Origin: Linum tenue
Lineage: Eukaryota; Streptophyta; Magnoliopsida; Malpighiales; Linaceae
Direction: 5' to 3'
NCBI GenBank assembly: GCA_946122785.1
Contig: CAMGYJ010000005.1
Span: 38,492,002-38,556,001, forward strand
DNA: 64,000 nucleotides
Shown: positions 1 through 12,055 of the stretch, in pieces
How the letters are laid out: every line of letters starts with the position of its first letter
How positions within the stretch are numbered: the first letter of the stretch is position 1
Made by a program: the position numbers and the translations under genes
Notes under the pieces: model-generated
What the model was told of the DNA's origin: nothing
What the model saw: the letters and a program-made list of their open reading frames with translations, nothing else
Database searches by the model: none

Positions 1-1229
1 GCCATCCATGGATTGTTCTCTTAGTCAATATGGATGCCATCCAAGTTGTTTGGTGTATGGTGACCATCCAATTGGTCATCCATGGTACGTAGGTTTGATA
101 GTCCAGTGACATGATGATGTGTCGAATGTGGTTACCAAAAGCAGCAGCTGACTTGCAAATGACGCTTAGAGAGGAGTTATTGGATGTTACGTGGAGCTGA
201 TTTTTGGGAAGAGAGAGAGAAGGCAGTTAGAGGGCGAGGCACAACAAAACTTGCAGCAAGATTCTGGAGGTAGGACAACCAAATCAAATCACAAATAGTC
301 TCGTCAAAATTTATATTTTCTCTTTAGAACAGTAACCGCAGCAGTAGCACCAAGCACCCTCCAACGAGACTTCTCTGTTAGTTGTAGTCAGTAGTTGCGG
401 AGCTCTCAAGGAATCTCCATAGGAGTAGAGGTAACAGTAAGTAGATCCTTGGATGTATGCATCGAATACCCTCGTTCAAATAATGTTTGAAGAGTTGTAA
501 ACCAAGTAACATTATTTTCTGTTTTCTTAAAGTCAGGGTGCATTGATCACACGAAATTCCACCTAAAACAATGACAGACGATAGAGATTGGATGGGATTT
601 GGCGGTGGCAACAGAGAAAACGCATAACAGGGGGTGGGTTTTGCTTGCACAAATTGGAGGAAAATGACGGCTTTCGTCCGTAGACATGTTGGTTATTTTT
701 TTGGATTAGGTTAAATTTGGGTTGAGGTGAAAACTCATCTATTTAGTGTAGTTTAGAGAGTAAAATATAGTTAAATAGGAACCCAACAAATTATAACACA
801 CAAGTCGTGAGAAGATGTAGAGCCTAGGAAATTGAGTACATGGAAGGTTCATTTTTGACAAGTCGACTGGTATATCTGCGGAAGCCAATAGGAAGGAAAA
901 GATACATAAGGGGAGAGAAGCTACCACATCATAACTAGCACATAGAAATAACTTAACGAAGATGGACGGCGAGTGATAAATGATAAAACAAGAATGTAAA
1001 GTTAGTGATCATTAATGCAGTTAAAATTTTCTAGTGGCAAACATGACACAAATTAGTAATCTTAGTGATCAAACATATAAAAAAACTAAATAACTTATGC
1101 TGCAACAAATGAAAGGCTACTTTGCTTGATCATTAGAAACAAGCAAGCTGAACCGGTAATGAAAAATAGTGCATGTTTTCCCTTATGGAATGGCTTGAGT
1201 AGTGAGGATATTGAACGTGTACCCCAAAA
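1..1229. other. Intergenic DNA, no gene seen
   Basis: No convincing coding region: open frames are short and lack recognisable motifs. About 385-517 holds a dispersed repeat that recurs near 32940-33052 inside a long-TIR element (shared pieces include GCGGAGCTCTC, GAATCTCCATA and AACCAAGTAAC in the same order). The left edge may therefore be the remnant of another copy of that element. Confidence 0.6.
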
Positions 1230-1230
1230 T

Positions 1231-2430
1231 AGGACTGGAAAACGGTGCGGTGTGGTCCATATCAGACCATATATACGGTATATGGTTCAGACTGAGAGGC
1301 TAAAGTATAGACCACAGACCAGATCACAGACTATACGGTTCGGTCCAAACCACGCCTGTGAGGTCTGGTTCGCTCTGGTCTGGTCCAGATAGACCACACT
1401 CAACGAAAAATGAATAATTTGTTTAGTCAACCACACAAAAATTGAACCAATAACCAAGAAAAATAATTTTTATCTGCCTTAAAATATTAATCCTAACATG
1501 CATGAATAATTTTGATACCCTAATCTTAGTACATTACAAAGATACAAAGTAAAAGCATCCCAACTTGCACCATAACGTAATAAGTATGAACATAATTTCG
1601 TATAGAGACACGATTATCTCTATTGTCTGGTTAAATGTGGTTGTGAATGAAGGAGGGACGAGATTCACAAAACTAAGGTTGAGACTTGGGTGTCGTTGTG
1701 GGAGTTGGGAGAGTGGTCGAATGGGTTGTTAACACGTATTGACAAGTCGGTTGGGTCCACGGTTTGGTCCGGTAAACCGCGGTCTAGACCAAACCAAACC
1801 AAGAGATCAAAAGATAAAATAATACAAATCAGACCATACTTAACGGTCTACGGTTCAGAACAAACTATGCGGTATGATTTGGACCACGACTTTTCTAACG
1901 GTCTGGTCTATTTTCCCTACCATACCACAAAAAGTATTTTGCTTGTGCATTTTCTTCCGGTATGGTCTGCACCATGCAAACTATCTTGAGCAAAAAATAA
2001 ACAGTTTATTTAGTCAATCACACATAAAATTGAACTAATAATCGAGAGAAATAACGAAAACACAAAGTATGAGCAACCCAACTTGCACAATAACATCGTA
2101 AACATTGACATAATGTCATATGATGACACATTCATCTCTACTCTGTGACAAAGTGTGGTTTATGAATTGAGAAGGGGGCGAGATTTTCAAAATTAGGGTT
2201 GGGACTTGAGTTTCGTTGATGAGTTGATAGATTGATCAATTGAGCTGCTAACACTAATTGAGAAGTGTTGGAATCATGTTTTAATTTGGACTACTAAATC
2301 GCTATCTAAACAATACCAGATCAAGAAATCAATTGTTATAATAAGACCATGGACAAAACTAAAATCACTCTTCACAGCCTACGCTCTGAATCACATTTTT
2401 TCAAACGATTTTGTCTAATTTCCCATCTTA
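1231..2430. repeat. Diverged tandem repeat, period about 520-590 bp
   Basis: Blocks recur in the same order. TTTAGTCAA followed by a CACACA..AATTGAAC segment occurs at 1422 and 2009. An AACTTGCAC..ATAAC segment occurs near 1561 and 2079. GA(C/G)AAGT occurs at 1741 and 2261, and AGATCAA at 1803 and 2328. The first two units also contain short GGTCTGG/GGTCCGG/AGACCA inverted motifs (1240-1395 and 1745-1980), which the third has largely lost. The copies differ by many substitutions and indels, so this is an old duplication, perhaps of a MITE. No coding function is seen. Confidence 0.7.
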
Positions 2431-4621
2431 TATACTAGCTTTTTACCCGCCCATTGGGCGGTGCATTCGTATTGTTGTTTTATTTTTCGTTCTATTGTTT
2501 TTTATAATTTATGTATGTTAAACTACTATACATTGAATTGTTAATCTCACTTACTTGATTTTAGGTATTGTTACACACTTTTATATCTTTTGTTTATTTA
2601 TGAAAATTTGATTTTATTAAATGAGCTCTCAGTAGACTTTCTTTATTTATTTATAAGTTAGTGTCGAACCCACAATTTAGGATATAAACATAAGAGATTA
2701 TCAATGTTTTAGCATACACAATAGTAACAAAGAAGTTTAAAAAATGAAGTAAGCAAATATGTTTCAATCAATAAAAAAATAAGCAAAGGGCTTTTCATTT
2801 CTTCTCCCTTCTCGTATGTTGGTATGATAATACATACTATCGCGCTCTAAATCACACGAACATCGTGCACTATTAGTTACTTGTGCAATTTTAGAAGAAC
2901 GAGAAAACGCATTAGCATCCACATCATCAATCTTATGCTTATTCATTTAATTTATCTTTAAAATGTTCTAGCAAAACCAACCAAAAATAGAACTATTAGT
3001 TGTCACTAATTTATTAAAACAATATTTTTCAGCAAACTAAATTGCATATAAACAAAGTTTATATTTGTAGAGAGCTACATACCCCCTTAAAAAACAATGG
3101 TGTATTTTTTACCTAATAACAACATAGACGAATTGTAAAAACCGCATACTTCAATAAATCTCAACTCATTGTATCTTGTAAAATCTTCATTCATGAACAT
3201 GGTTGATGCATCAATCCAAATAGTTGTTGTCAAGAAAACGATCAGGCCAAAATCAAGTTTTAGTTAGGGATTCAATCAGGCAAAAATTCACGCTAAGGAA
3301 ACAAACAAATGTCATTGCAAACGTGTAGAAATTGAAAGAACGTCGACATAGACAACTTTTTTTATAGAATCGACATAGACAACTTAGAGACTACCACCAC
3401 CATTTTCTTTCTTCTTCGCACCTTTATAAAACCTCACATGTGTCCCCTTCTACTTATAACCTCCTGCTATGTTTTACTTACTGACCAGATCATAATCATA
3501 TAGCTAGTAGCATGTCACTCATGAACATAATAAACAATTCTAACAACTCTGCTTTCCATTTTATCATCCACAAAATTGGGATGCAATAGGCAAGTAAAAT
3601 GATCAATTATTCAACCAAAGGAGAGATACTCTAAGTCCAAGCAATAAACCATTCCAATTGTCTATTACATGTTTACATAAATGTATTCAACATAGAGAAC
3701 CATAAACAACTACCTGAAAAACAAAGAGAAATACATTCATTGATTTGAGCAGGGAAATTTACGATCCAGCCATTGTAATCTGGAAGAAATTAAGAAACAA
3801 ATGGAAAGAAGAGTTTAATATGGTTAGTCAACCACAAATAACCACATATATCTAGGAAAAAGAGACCAGTTGTCAGCTACAGATCAAGAGTGAAGAGGGA
3901 GCAATGAGCAATCATCGACTTCATTCAATTCGTCTTCACAATGATAGGATGCAATTTTTAGTCAATAGTCAAATATATGTTACAGTTGCTCAATTGTTTC
4001 CCATCTAATCATTGTCTTATGTAACTCCACCCTCGTATTCTCTTACAAAGAGTAAAAACTCAATATCCCTTACTATTTCCTTTCCTGTATCTGTTTGAAA
4101 AAAGCAGAGAAAAAAATGCTAGAAATCTCATTTTGAGCAAATAAGAAGAGAAGAGAAGTTTGTTTTTATGGGGCTTGATCCAATTTTTTCATTTTCTTAT
4201 TTTCAATATTGCGCTTTATTTTTATAGAGAGAATTTGTATGAGAAAAGGGATATGAACAAACCAAAATGTTGCATTCCGTGTTATTAACTTAATTTATGT
4301 TTTATTTATAATGATGATAATTTAAAGAGTAAACAAAAAAGTATATAAGCAAGAATTAGAACTTGTCCACTGTGGAAGGGTGAGAGCTAGCCATTCGTTG
4401 ATGTGACACTAATTTAGTTTTAAATTTCTATGATATTAAGTAATGATGGTTTATAATTTTTTGAATTTTTTATAAACTTTAAGAATTCATACAAATATTG
4501 TGACATTTCACATACATTTGAATACTCAGATTTATTATAAATAAATTTATTGTAAATACAAATTGTTTACTGTTACAAAATAGAAAATTTCTATTTGATA
4601 CTTTGATTTTGAAAAGTTTTA

Positions 4622-5704
4622 GGGTATGCCTACTATGACATGCATGTCACCGTGACATGGACTTTTCGGTCGACCTAATCCTGAAGGCGGTCGGCCGAAT
4701 TGACTAATTTGGGCAGCACCAGAAAGCATTGCGGTCGACCTCAACGACCACCTGGTCGACCACACTTAGTTTAAGTTGTTATTTTTGGTCGACCAGAATA
4801 AAACATCGGTCGGCCATTTCGTTGGCTTTAGAAACAACATGGTCGACCGTAAAGGTATATAGGTCGACCACTTGATGACAGTCATTAACAAAATGGTCGA
4901 CCAGATAAGGAAAGAGGTCGACCAGATAGAAGATAAGTGTTCTATCAATGTGTCCAATCATTTGACGTAAAATGAAGATCAAGTGTTGGTTTCGAGGTCG
5001 ACCTAATCCGGTACAAGGTCGACCGAATACAAGAAAGTCAACCTATGCCCCGTGTCTTTTTTGCTTATGTATGTCGATTTGTGTGGTTCTTTTGCTCGTA
5101 TAAATTATGTTTCAAACCATCATAAATAGTCATAAATAATGATAACAATGACTCATCAATTCATAGCATAACAACTAAACAAACTAACAAGAAATACAAT
5201 AAAACAGAAATCATAATTGTTCACACATAAAAAAAAACTAAAACAACAAAATAACAATCAACAATCGTTTTGACCACTTAACAATAAAAACACACAATCT
5301 AAAATCTTCGAGTTCCTACGCATGTCCCCTCTCTCCCTCATCCACATTTTCTTTGTATTTATAGAGATTTAGGACGTGAAAGGGTCGATCCAATTCGTTT
5401 TCTTGTCCAATTATGGAACCTTTCTGCTGTTGGAATCCTTATCCAATACGGATACGGTGTGCATGCGGTCGACCTCTTACTAATGAGGTCGACCTGATAG
5501 TTGCACAAGGGTCGGCCTATGAGGTATTTGGGTCGACCTTTCATTCTGTTATACCACCAAAGAGGTCGACCATTTTATGTAGACGGTCGACCGCTTCTCT
5601 GAACCTCACATAACTAAATTTTTCAATTCGGCCGACCGACTTGAAGATTAGGTCGACCGAAAAGTCCATGTCACGGTGACATGCATGTCACCGTAGCAAA
5701 ATCC
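4622..5704. mobile_element. MULE-like non-autonomous element, 82-bp TIRs
   Basis: The ends are inverted repeats of 82 bp (4622-4703 and 5623-5704), with about 45 bp identical in the middle, including a GTGACATGCATGTCAC palindrome. They are flanked by a perfect 9-bp direct repeat AAAGTTTTA (4613-4621 and 5705-5713). Long TIRs with a 9-bp duplication fit Mutator-like elements. The element has no transposase ORF. It is unusual in carrying about 18 copies of the 8-bp palindrome GGTCGACC or GGTCGGCC, clustered at 4668-5030 and 5467-5660. The short open frames inside are by-products of these repeats. Confidence 0.85.
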
Positions 5705-5713
5705 AAAGTTTTA

Positions 5714-7006
5714 TTATTGCCAAAAGTTGGCATGGAGTCATAGACTCGCACCATATAACCAAATAACTTATTACAATTGCCTTATTAAGCTCATTCTTAT
5801 TAGAGATTCTTCATTTTAACCCAATACCTTGATTTAGATTCTTGTAACTATAAATTTTTTTTGTTTAGATATCTCAACTAACACACTGATATTTATTTAT
5901 TGACTAAATCCTCAAATTTTGATTTGTCTAAAAGATATTCAACTATTAATAAAAATTGTCCAATCCTTATTTGATCAATGTCTAGGTTAGTGATTGATGA
6001 AATGTGATATTTATAGTATATTCTCAACAAAGATTCCTTTAACATTCACATGTGTAATTTTTTAAGGTATATTGTGTCTCGTCTTAAGTTATGAAGTCAA
6101 AGTTCGTCAACTCTCATACTTAAGTCATTTTGAAAACTTTGGTGTATAATCTTAGACAATAACTCTAAATTTGAAAAGAAAATTTATTAGCATACTATTT
6201 ATGACCTGAATTGAGTTTGCTCAACCAAAATCATCTAAATCAAATATTTTAATGTGAACTTAAACCAAATTATAAAATATTGTACATGTGATTACTTTTC
6301 ATTTGAGAAATTTCAGGTAGAACATGAATATATGTTTTCACTTCATCAGGATGAATAGAATTTTTTTTAAGAAATTATTATTATTGCTTGATCAAGTTAT
6401 ATTTTGATAATTATTTTATTATATGAAATAATTATTTATTTTAAAATTATTTTAATTGGTAGACATATATATTATAAAGAAGAAAAAGTTTAATATATAA
6501 ATTCATATATTTCATTTCTCAAATTTGATTGATTGTCAAATGCTTAATTTGTTTCTATGTGTCATTATAATTTATTTAATAGAAAAAGATATTATTATTT
6601 GTGTGTACTTATATAGATTGTTCATCAAAATGTAACATATTATTAATTTTGTTTAAAATGTGTACATAATTTACTTGATAAGATTTAATCATATATTTTT
6701 TGTTTAAACAAACCCGATATATGTCATTCATTGTTTTCAGCTTTATATTTTGTTTAATTGACAAAAAATATTATTATTTATGCTTGTTTTTATTTACATT
6801 TCAATGTAACTTATTATTAAATTTGAGTAAAAGTGAGCATAAATACTAAAAGAAGAGAGAGAGCTTAATAAATAGATCAATAATAAATTTTTTTGTTAGT
6901 AAAAAAATGTCCACCTAGACAACTTGTTATTTCTCCAAGTGCTTATGTGACAAGATATTATTTTTGAATTACCATAATATACAAATATAGATAGATATTG
7001 ATATAG
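5714..7006. other. AT-rich noncoding DNA inside the candidate Helitron
   Basis: Very AT-rich with frequent stops in all frames. I see no gene, RNA or strong repeat apart from the outer Helitron-like 5' end at 7007. Confidence 0.55.
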
Positions 7007-7344
7007 ATTAGCAATTCAAGACCTGCGATGCAGTTTGGGCTTTTGAAAATATGAGTATTTTAAATTCTTAAGAGTTCGGCCCAATGTAGTCTCTGGTGCA
7101 AAGTTGGCCCTGGTTTTCTGGCCGAAGAGTTCAGCTCTCATTTTCTCGAGAGTCGACACACAAACAAGTTTCTGGAGAGAAAAGGAATAGCAAACCAACA
7201 CCTCACTGCGTCCCCAATTCTCCAGAACCATCCACCAACTCGGCGGACTGAAACCACCTCATTCAATTCAATTCAATCCCACCGAAAAAGCTCCTTCCAT
7301 CACTTTCCCGAGATTTCTTCCCCCCACCGCTTCAATTTTCCACC

Positions 7345-7351
7345 TATATAT
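7345..7351 (+). promoter_or_regulatory. Probable TATA box of the HSP70 gene
   Basis: TATATAT lies 139 bp before the ATG, within a pyrimidine-rich stretch, which puts transcription start near 7375-7385. Upstream (7141-7230) are several TTC/GAA-like pentamers, for example near 7143 and 7170, but none forms a clean nTTCnnGAAnnTTCn heat-shock element. Confidence 0.5.
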
Positions 7352-7489
7352 CTCCTCCTCGACCTCCGCCGATCACAACTCACAATCGCTCCTCAGGGAA
7401 ATAAGTAATAACACAAGACATACAACAACAGCACTCAAAGCTTCCCGTCTTAATTTCAGTCACTTGAATAGCAGCTCCTCCGTCCGTCA

Positions 7490-9436
7490 ATGGCGACGAA
7501 AACAGAAGGCAAAGCAATCGGCATCGACCTCGGCACCACCTACAGCTGCGTCGGAGTATGGCAGAACGACAGGGTCGAAATCATCGCCAACGACCAGGGC
7601 AACCGCACCACCCCTTCCTACGTCGCCTTCACCGACACCGAGCGCCTCATCGGCGACGCCGCCAAGAACCAGGTCGCCATGAACCCTCACAACACCGTAT
7701 TCGACGCCAAGCGCCTCATCGGCCGCAAATTCTCCGACCCCTCTGTTCAGGCCGACATGAAGCACTGGCCCTTCAAGGTCATCCCTGGCCCAGGCGACAA
7801 GCCCATGATCGTGGTCCAGCACAAGGGCGAAGAGAAGCAATTCGCCCCTGAAGAGATCTCCTCCATGGTCCTAATCAAGATGAGGGAAATCGCCGAGGCC
7901 TTTTTGGGTCAAAACATCAAAAACGCTGTCGTCACGGTTCCGGCTTACTTCAACGACTCCCAGAGGCAGGCGACGAAGGACGCCGGCTCAATCGCCGGTC
8001 TCAACGTCCTCCGAATCATCAACGAGCCCACCGCCGCCGCAATTGCTTACGGTCTCGACAAGAAAGCGTCGAGTCGCGGCGAGAAGAACGTCCTCATCTT
8101 CGATCTCGGCGGAGGAACTTTCGACGTCTCTCTGCTGACGATCGAGGAAGGGATCTTCGAGGTGAAGGCCACCGCCGGAGACACGCATCTGGGAGGCGAG
8201 GATTTCGACAACCGGCTGGTGAGTCACTTCGTGGCGGAGTTCAAGCGGAAGAACAAGAAGGACATCAGCACCAACGCCAGAGCTCTGAGGCGGCTGAGAA
8301 CCGCCTGCGAGAGGGCGAAGAGGACTCTGTCTTCCACTTCACAGACCACAATCGAAATCGATTCCCTCTACGAAGGGATCGATTTCTACTCCACCATTAC
8401 CAGAGCTAGGTTTGAAGAATTGAACATGGATTTGTTCAGGAGGTGTATGGAGCCCGTGGAGAAGTGCCTCCGCGATGCCAAGATCGACAAGGGGCAGATA
8501 GACGACGTCGTTCTGGTCGGCGGTTCGACGAGGATCCCCAAAGTCCAGCAGCTGCTTCAGGACTTCTTCAACGGGAAGGAGCTCTGCAAGAGTATCAATC
8601 CTGACGAGGCCGTAGCTTACGGAGCAGCGGTTCAGGCGGCGATTCTGACCGGAGAGGGAGACGAGAAGGTTCAGGATTTGCTTCTTCTTGATGTCACCCC
8701 TCTCAGCTTGGGTCTCGAGACCGCCGGCGGCGTGATGACGGTGTTGATCCCGAGGAACACGACGGTTCCGACGAAGAAGGAGCAGGTTTTCTCGACCTAC
8801 TCCGACAATCAGCCCGGGGTTTTGATTCAGGTGTATGAAGGGGAAAGGGCGAGAACGAAGGACAACAACTTGCTAGGGAAATTCGAGCTCTCTGGAATTC
8901 CACCGGCGCCGAGGGGAGTCCCTCAGATCAATGTTGTCTTCGACATCGACGCCAATGGGATCCTGAACGTGTCGGCGGAGGACAAGACGGCGGGGGTGAA
9001 GAACAAGATCACGATCACGAACGACAAGGGGAGGTTGAGCAAGGATGAGATCGAGAGGATGGTTCAGGAGGCAGAGAGGTACAAGGCAGAGGATGAGGAG
9101 GTGAAGAAGAAGGTGGAGGCGAAGAACTCGTTGGAGAATTACGCGTATAACATGAGGAATACGATTAAGGACGAGAAGATTGCCGGGAAGTTGGATTCGG
9201 CGGACAAGGAGAAGATCGAGAAGGCGGTGGAGGAGACGGTGCAGTGGCTTGATGGGAATCAGCTGGCGGAGGTTGAGGAGTTGGAGGACAAGCTGAAGGA
9301 GCTGGAAGCTCTCTGCAATCCGATCATTGCTAAGATGTATCAGGGTGGCGCTGGTGGTGATGTGCCGATGGGCGGCGGCGGCGGTGATGCATCGAGTGGC
9401 GGTGGTGCTGGTCCTAAGATTGAAGAAGTTGATTGA
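7490..9436 (+). CDS. HSP70: Cytosolic/nuclear heat shock protein 70, intronless
   Basis: ATP-dependent chaperone of 648 residues, the usual length for cytosolic HSP70. All three family signatures are visible: IDLGTTYS at residues 12-19, [12 protein letters not shown] around 203-214, and [15 protein letters not shown] at 340-354. The C-terminus is glycine-rich and ends in EEVD, the tetrapeptide that binds TPR co-chaperones in the cytosol. No signal or transit peptide is seen. Most constitutive plant HSC70 genes have one intron near codon 72 (after NTVFD); here the frame is uninterrupted, as in many stress-induced members or in retrocopies. The GC-rich third codon positions contrast with the AT-rich flanks. 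A TATA box sits at 7345. Large antisense open frames over this gene are composition artefacts. Confidence 0.98.
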   Translation: MATKTEGKAIGIDLGTTYSCVGVWQNDRVEIIANDQGNRTTPSYVAFTDTERLIGDAAKNQVAMNPHNTVFDAKRLIGRKFSDPSVQADMKHWPFKVIPGPGDKPMIVVQHKGEEKQFAPEEISSMVLIKMREIAEAFLGQNIKNAVVTVPAYFNDSQRQATKDAGSIAGLNVLRIINEPTAAAIAYGLDKKASSRGEKNVLIFDLGGGTFDVSLLTIEEGIFEVKATAGDTHLGGEDFDNRLVSHFVAEFKRKNKKDISTNARALRRLRTACERAKRTLSSTSQTTIEIDSLYEGIDFYSTITRARFEELNMDLFRRCMEPVEKCLRDAKIDKGQIDDVVLVGGSTRIPKVQQLLQDFFNGKELCKSINPDEAVAYGAAVQAAILTGEGDEKVQDLLLLDVTPLSLGLETAGGVMTVLIPRNTTVPTKKEQVFSTYSDNQPGVLIQVYEGERARTKDNNLLGKFELSGIPPAPRGVPQINVVFDIDANGILNVSAEDKTAGVKNKITITNDKGRLSKDEIERMVQEAERYKAEDEEVKKKVEAKNSLENYAYNMRNTIKDEKIAGKLDSADKEKIEKAVEETVQWLDGNQLAEVEELEDKLKELEALCNPIIAKMYQGGAGGDVPMGGGGGDASSGGGAGPKIEEVD

Positions 9437-10212
9437 AGTGGGATGGAATGATCTGATTATGGAAGATCGTTGGGAGTGGGTTTTGGGATGTGTAATCGTG
9501 GTTGTAGCTAAATAAATGGCCAATGTATTAAGGGGTTTTCTTTTTTCTTTGGCAGGAAGTAGCAATGTAATAGTTGAGCTTTGTAGATAGGAAGTGTTCT
9601 TGGCAGATCCCTATGAATAAGGTGGTCTTAAGTTTCGTGTATGATGTAATCATGAAGTGTTTAATTCTAAACAGCACTCTTCGTTAATTTACGCAAGTGT
9701 TGAGCAGAAGTGCAGAACATAGCAAGCAGAGTGGTGCTTTGCTGATTGGGCCCAATCCAATAGAACGTCGTGATGGTAATGGGTCTATTGGATGCCTTTA
9801 GTGTTGGCAGCCAGAGAGGATTGTAGGAGGTGTGTTTAGACTTTTGAGTTGTGACCGGCGTGGAAAGGTGTCTATTGTAAATGTTCATCGGGTTATGAGT
9901 TAGTTAGATTACATGTTAGAGTTATAGGATGAATTTGGTCACTAGTCATTCAGATTCGAATATATCGGATTACGGGTTGTTCAGTTGTGTGTTCAATTGG
10001 GTTATTGCCATATTGGTCACTGGGATCTGGATTGCGAAATTCGAGTTTTTGTTCAATTGAATTACGAATAAGGGGTTCATCGAGTGTCGATCAAATAAGT
10101 TACAAGTTAATCGAATTCTAGGTAGTCGGGCTTTAAATCGAGCTTGATAAACACAAGAGTTTCAAGTGGGGTTGCTTTAAATCGAGCTTCCGTGTGTGCG
10201 AGAAAAGAAATC
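9437..10212. other. HSP70 3' region and intergenic DNA
   Basis: Contains the HSP70 3' UTR, with AATAAA-like words near 9510 and 9615, and then noncoding DNA. No further gene is seen before the Copia relic at 10213. Confidence 0.6.
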
Positions 10213-11650
10213 ATGAGCGACAACAACTTAACTCAGGTTTGTATCTCTAAGTTTGATGATGATCCCACCAATTGAGCTTGTTGATGGAGAAAGTACACCG
10301 GTCTAAGGGGCTTTGGACATTTAAGAGGGGAACCTACAAAAGGAGAAGAGTTGCCAAGACCTTAGAACAAGGTCTTGTAGCTAGGGGAATCAATTTAAGG
10401 ATACGAAAGAAAAACCTTTTGTTTAGATCGATTGATGAGAGCATTTTGGAGGCTATCACTCAAAATGGAACAACTAAACATCAATGTGATTCTATGAAAA
10501 CAAGTTATCAAGGAAGTGTTAAGCTACAAAAAGCACACCGACAAGGTCTTAGAAGAAATTGAGATTCTGGAAATAAAGGAGAATTGTGACAAAATACTTC
10601 GGGATAATCATAGTAGTTTGTCCCATTACAGAATCCAAAGACATGAATGAGTTGTCTTGATGCACTATAGAGAATTAAACTCTGTATGTAACTCATGCGT
10701 TCAGAGGAGTGGTGTAAGCGGTCAACATAGATTTGGTTTTCAAGGCAAAGGAGGCAAAATCTTGAATGTTAAAATGGTGGGATGTTTCAGTTGTCACATA
10801 TTGGGAAATTTCGGGAATGAATGTTCTGAATGGTATGCTAAACGAGCACATTACTCCAAGTCTGGATCTACTTTAACGTAAGTCTAATGTTGATATGAAA
10901 ACAGATGTCATGCTAATGTCCTATGTTGAGGGACCTCGTAGACTTCATTGTGCACTTCATTGTGCAGGAGGAAGCACTGTCTCTCACTCAACCAAACAGC
11001 TAACACTACATACTTTCATACTCACAAGTTGTTGGGGGTAGGGGTGGGCATTGGTGTACTTTATAACAAATTTATATTCTTGGAGCGAAATTATAAAAAG
11101 TTGGAGATCAATTTCAATTAAATGTCACTAAACACAAGCAACCCATTAGAAGTCTGCTTTATGTCACAGAATAAGGTCTAGCATAATGTATTTAGCATGT
11201 TTGCTTAGTAAGTATATGGAGGCTCCCACTAGACAACAACACGTGTTTGCTGCCAAAAGAATACTAATGTACCTAAATGACACCATGAGTCATGAAATAT
11301 GGTATAGACGAATGGATAGAGAATTTTGTAGGTTAGTGTTATAAACGCGCTGCTACGGATCGGGAAATCGTTGGAATCGACAAAGCAAGAATACGAAAGC
11401 GAGAATCGAAAACCCGACACACGATTACCAATCGTAGCGGCTGATAGTCCGATTCAAGTCATATCAACAGTTAGGTATATTGGCATTGATTACGCTATGA
11501 TATTGATGACATAAAGAGTACCATTTGTTATATTTTGTTCTTTATTGGCTATACTATCTTTTGGTTCTAAAAGAAGCAATCATCGTCCAACTTTCAACCA
11601 CAAAATTAGAATTTGTGACAACAACATATTGTACGAATTAGTGCGTTTTG
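10213..11650 (+). pseudogene. Degenerate Copia retrotransposon relic (gag and RNase H pieces)
   Basis: Starts with a Copia-like gag opening (MSDNN..., then KFDDD), followed by a LLMEKVHRSKGLW stretch typical of the UBN2 gag region, but stops and frameshifts occur throughout. A decayed zinc knuckle (CFSC..ILGN.GNEC, with the His changed to Asn) lies near 10780-10830. The RT core is missing. RNase H-region remnants follow at about 11190-11310 (YMEAPTRQQHVFAAKRIL) and 11480-11640, separated by an unrelated insert at about 11340-11460. No LTRs were found. Non-functional. Confidence 0.75.
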
Positions 11651-11840
11651 ACTTTGAAGGGCCCTGGAGCAAATGAGAGGGAAGAGGAGTGTAAATACAA
11701 AGAACAAGGGTGTTGTATGATAATAGTCATGTTATTAAGTTGTCCAAAAATATAGTGATTTATGGTAGAATCAAACACATTGATGCTATTAAACTTTCCA
11801 AAAATCATTCGGACTTGTGGAGGGTCATATGAAAGCAGTG

Positions 11841-11958
11841 CCTTTACTGAGCTTGGATTGAGCCTTGAAATTGGAAAGGACTGAGCAGGAGTCTATTGTG
11901 CAGCACCTTACTGCTCAGTCCTTTCCAATTTCAAGGCTCAATCCAAGCTCAGTAAAGG
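11841..11958. repeat. Perfect 48-bp inverted repeat with 22-bp loop
   Basis: The arms 11841-11888 and 11911-11958 are exact reverse complements with a 22-bp spacer. RNA from either strand would fold into a perfect 48-bp hairpin. The perfect arms imply a recent origin or selection and are more typical of a siRNA-producing repeat than of an old MIRNA precursor. No known mature miRNA is recognised in the arms. Confidence 0.9.
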
Positions 11959-12055
11959 GAGAAGAAGAAACAATGGAGCATATTAAGAGAACTAGTGTGG
12001 GCCCCGGCCAGTTGGTCGGAGAAAGGTGATGTATGAAATTTGATAATGTAATAAG

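Larger units (their letters stand above)
2435..7007 (-). mobile_element. Candidate non-autonomous Helitron
   Basis: Read on the minus strand, the right-hand end begins with TC (TCTATATCAATATC, at 7007) preceded by A. The left-hand end finishes CTAG (2438-2435) followed by T. Eight nt inside the CTAG is a perfect 6-bp stem hairpin, CCGCCC..GGGCGG (2447-2461). TC start, short GC-rich hairpin, CTRR end and insertion between A and T without a target duplication are the Helitron signature. No Rep/helicase ORF is present, so it would be non-autonomous. The interior is AT-rich, has no supported gene, and contains a MULE-like insertion (4622-5704). Pairing of these two ends is an inference; the 3' end is the stronger evidence. 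Confidence 0.55.

Noticed and set aside
7141..7230. Heat-shock elements upstream of HSP70
   Set aside because: Only imperfect TTC/GAA pentamers with wrong spacing or mismatches; not enough to call a site.
8873..9565. Long antisense open frame over the HSP70 C-terminal half
   Set aside because: It mirrors a GC-rich coding strand, has no motifs, and overlaps a certain gene.
11841..11958. Conserved MIRNA gene
   Set aside because: The arms are perfect over 48 bp and contain no mature miRNA that I recognise; a siRNA-type inverted repeat is safer.
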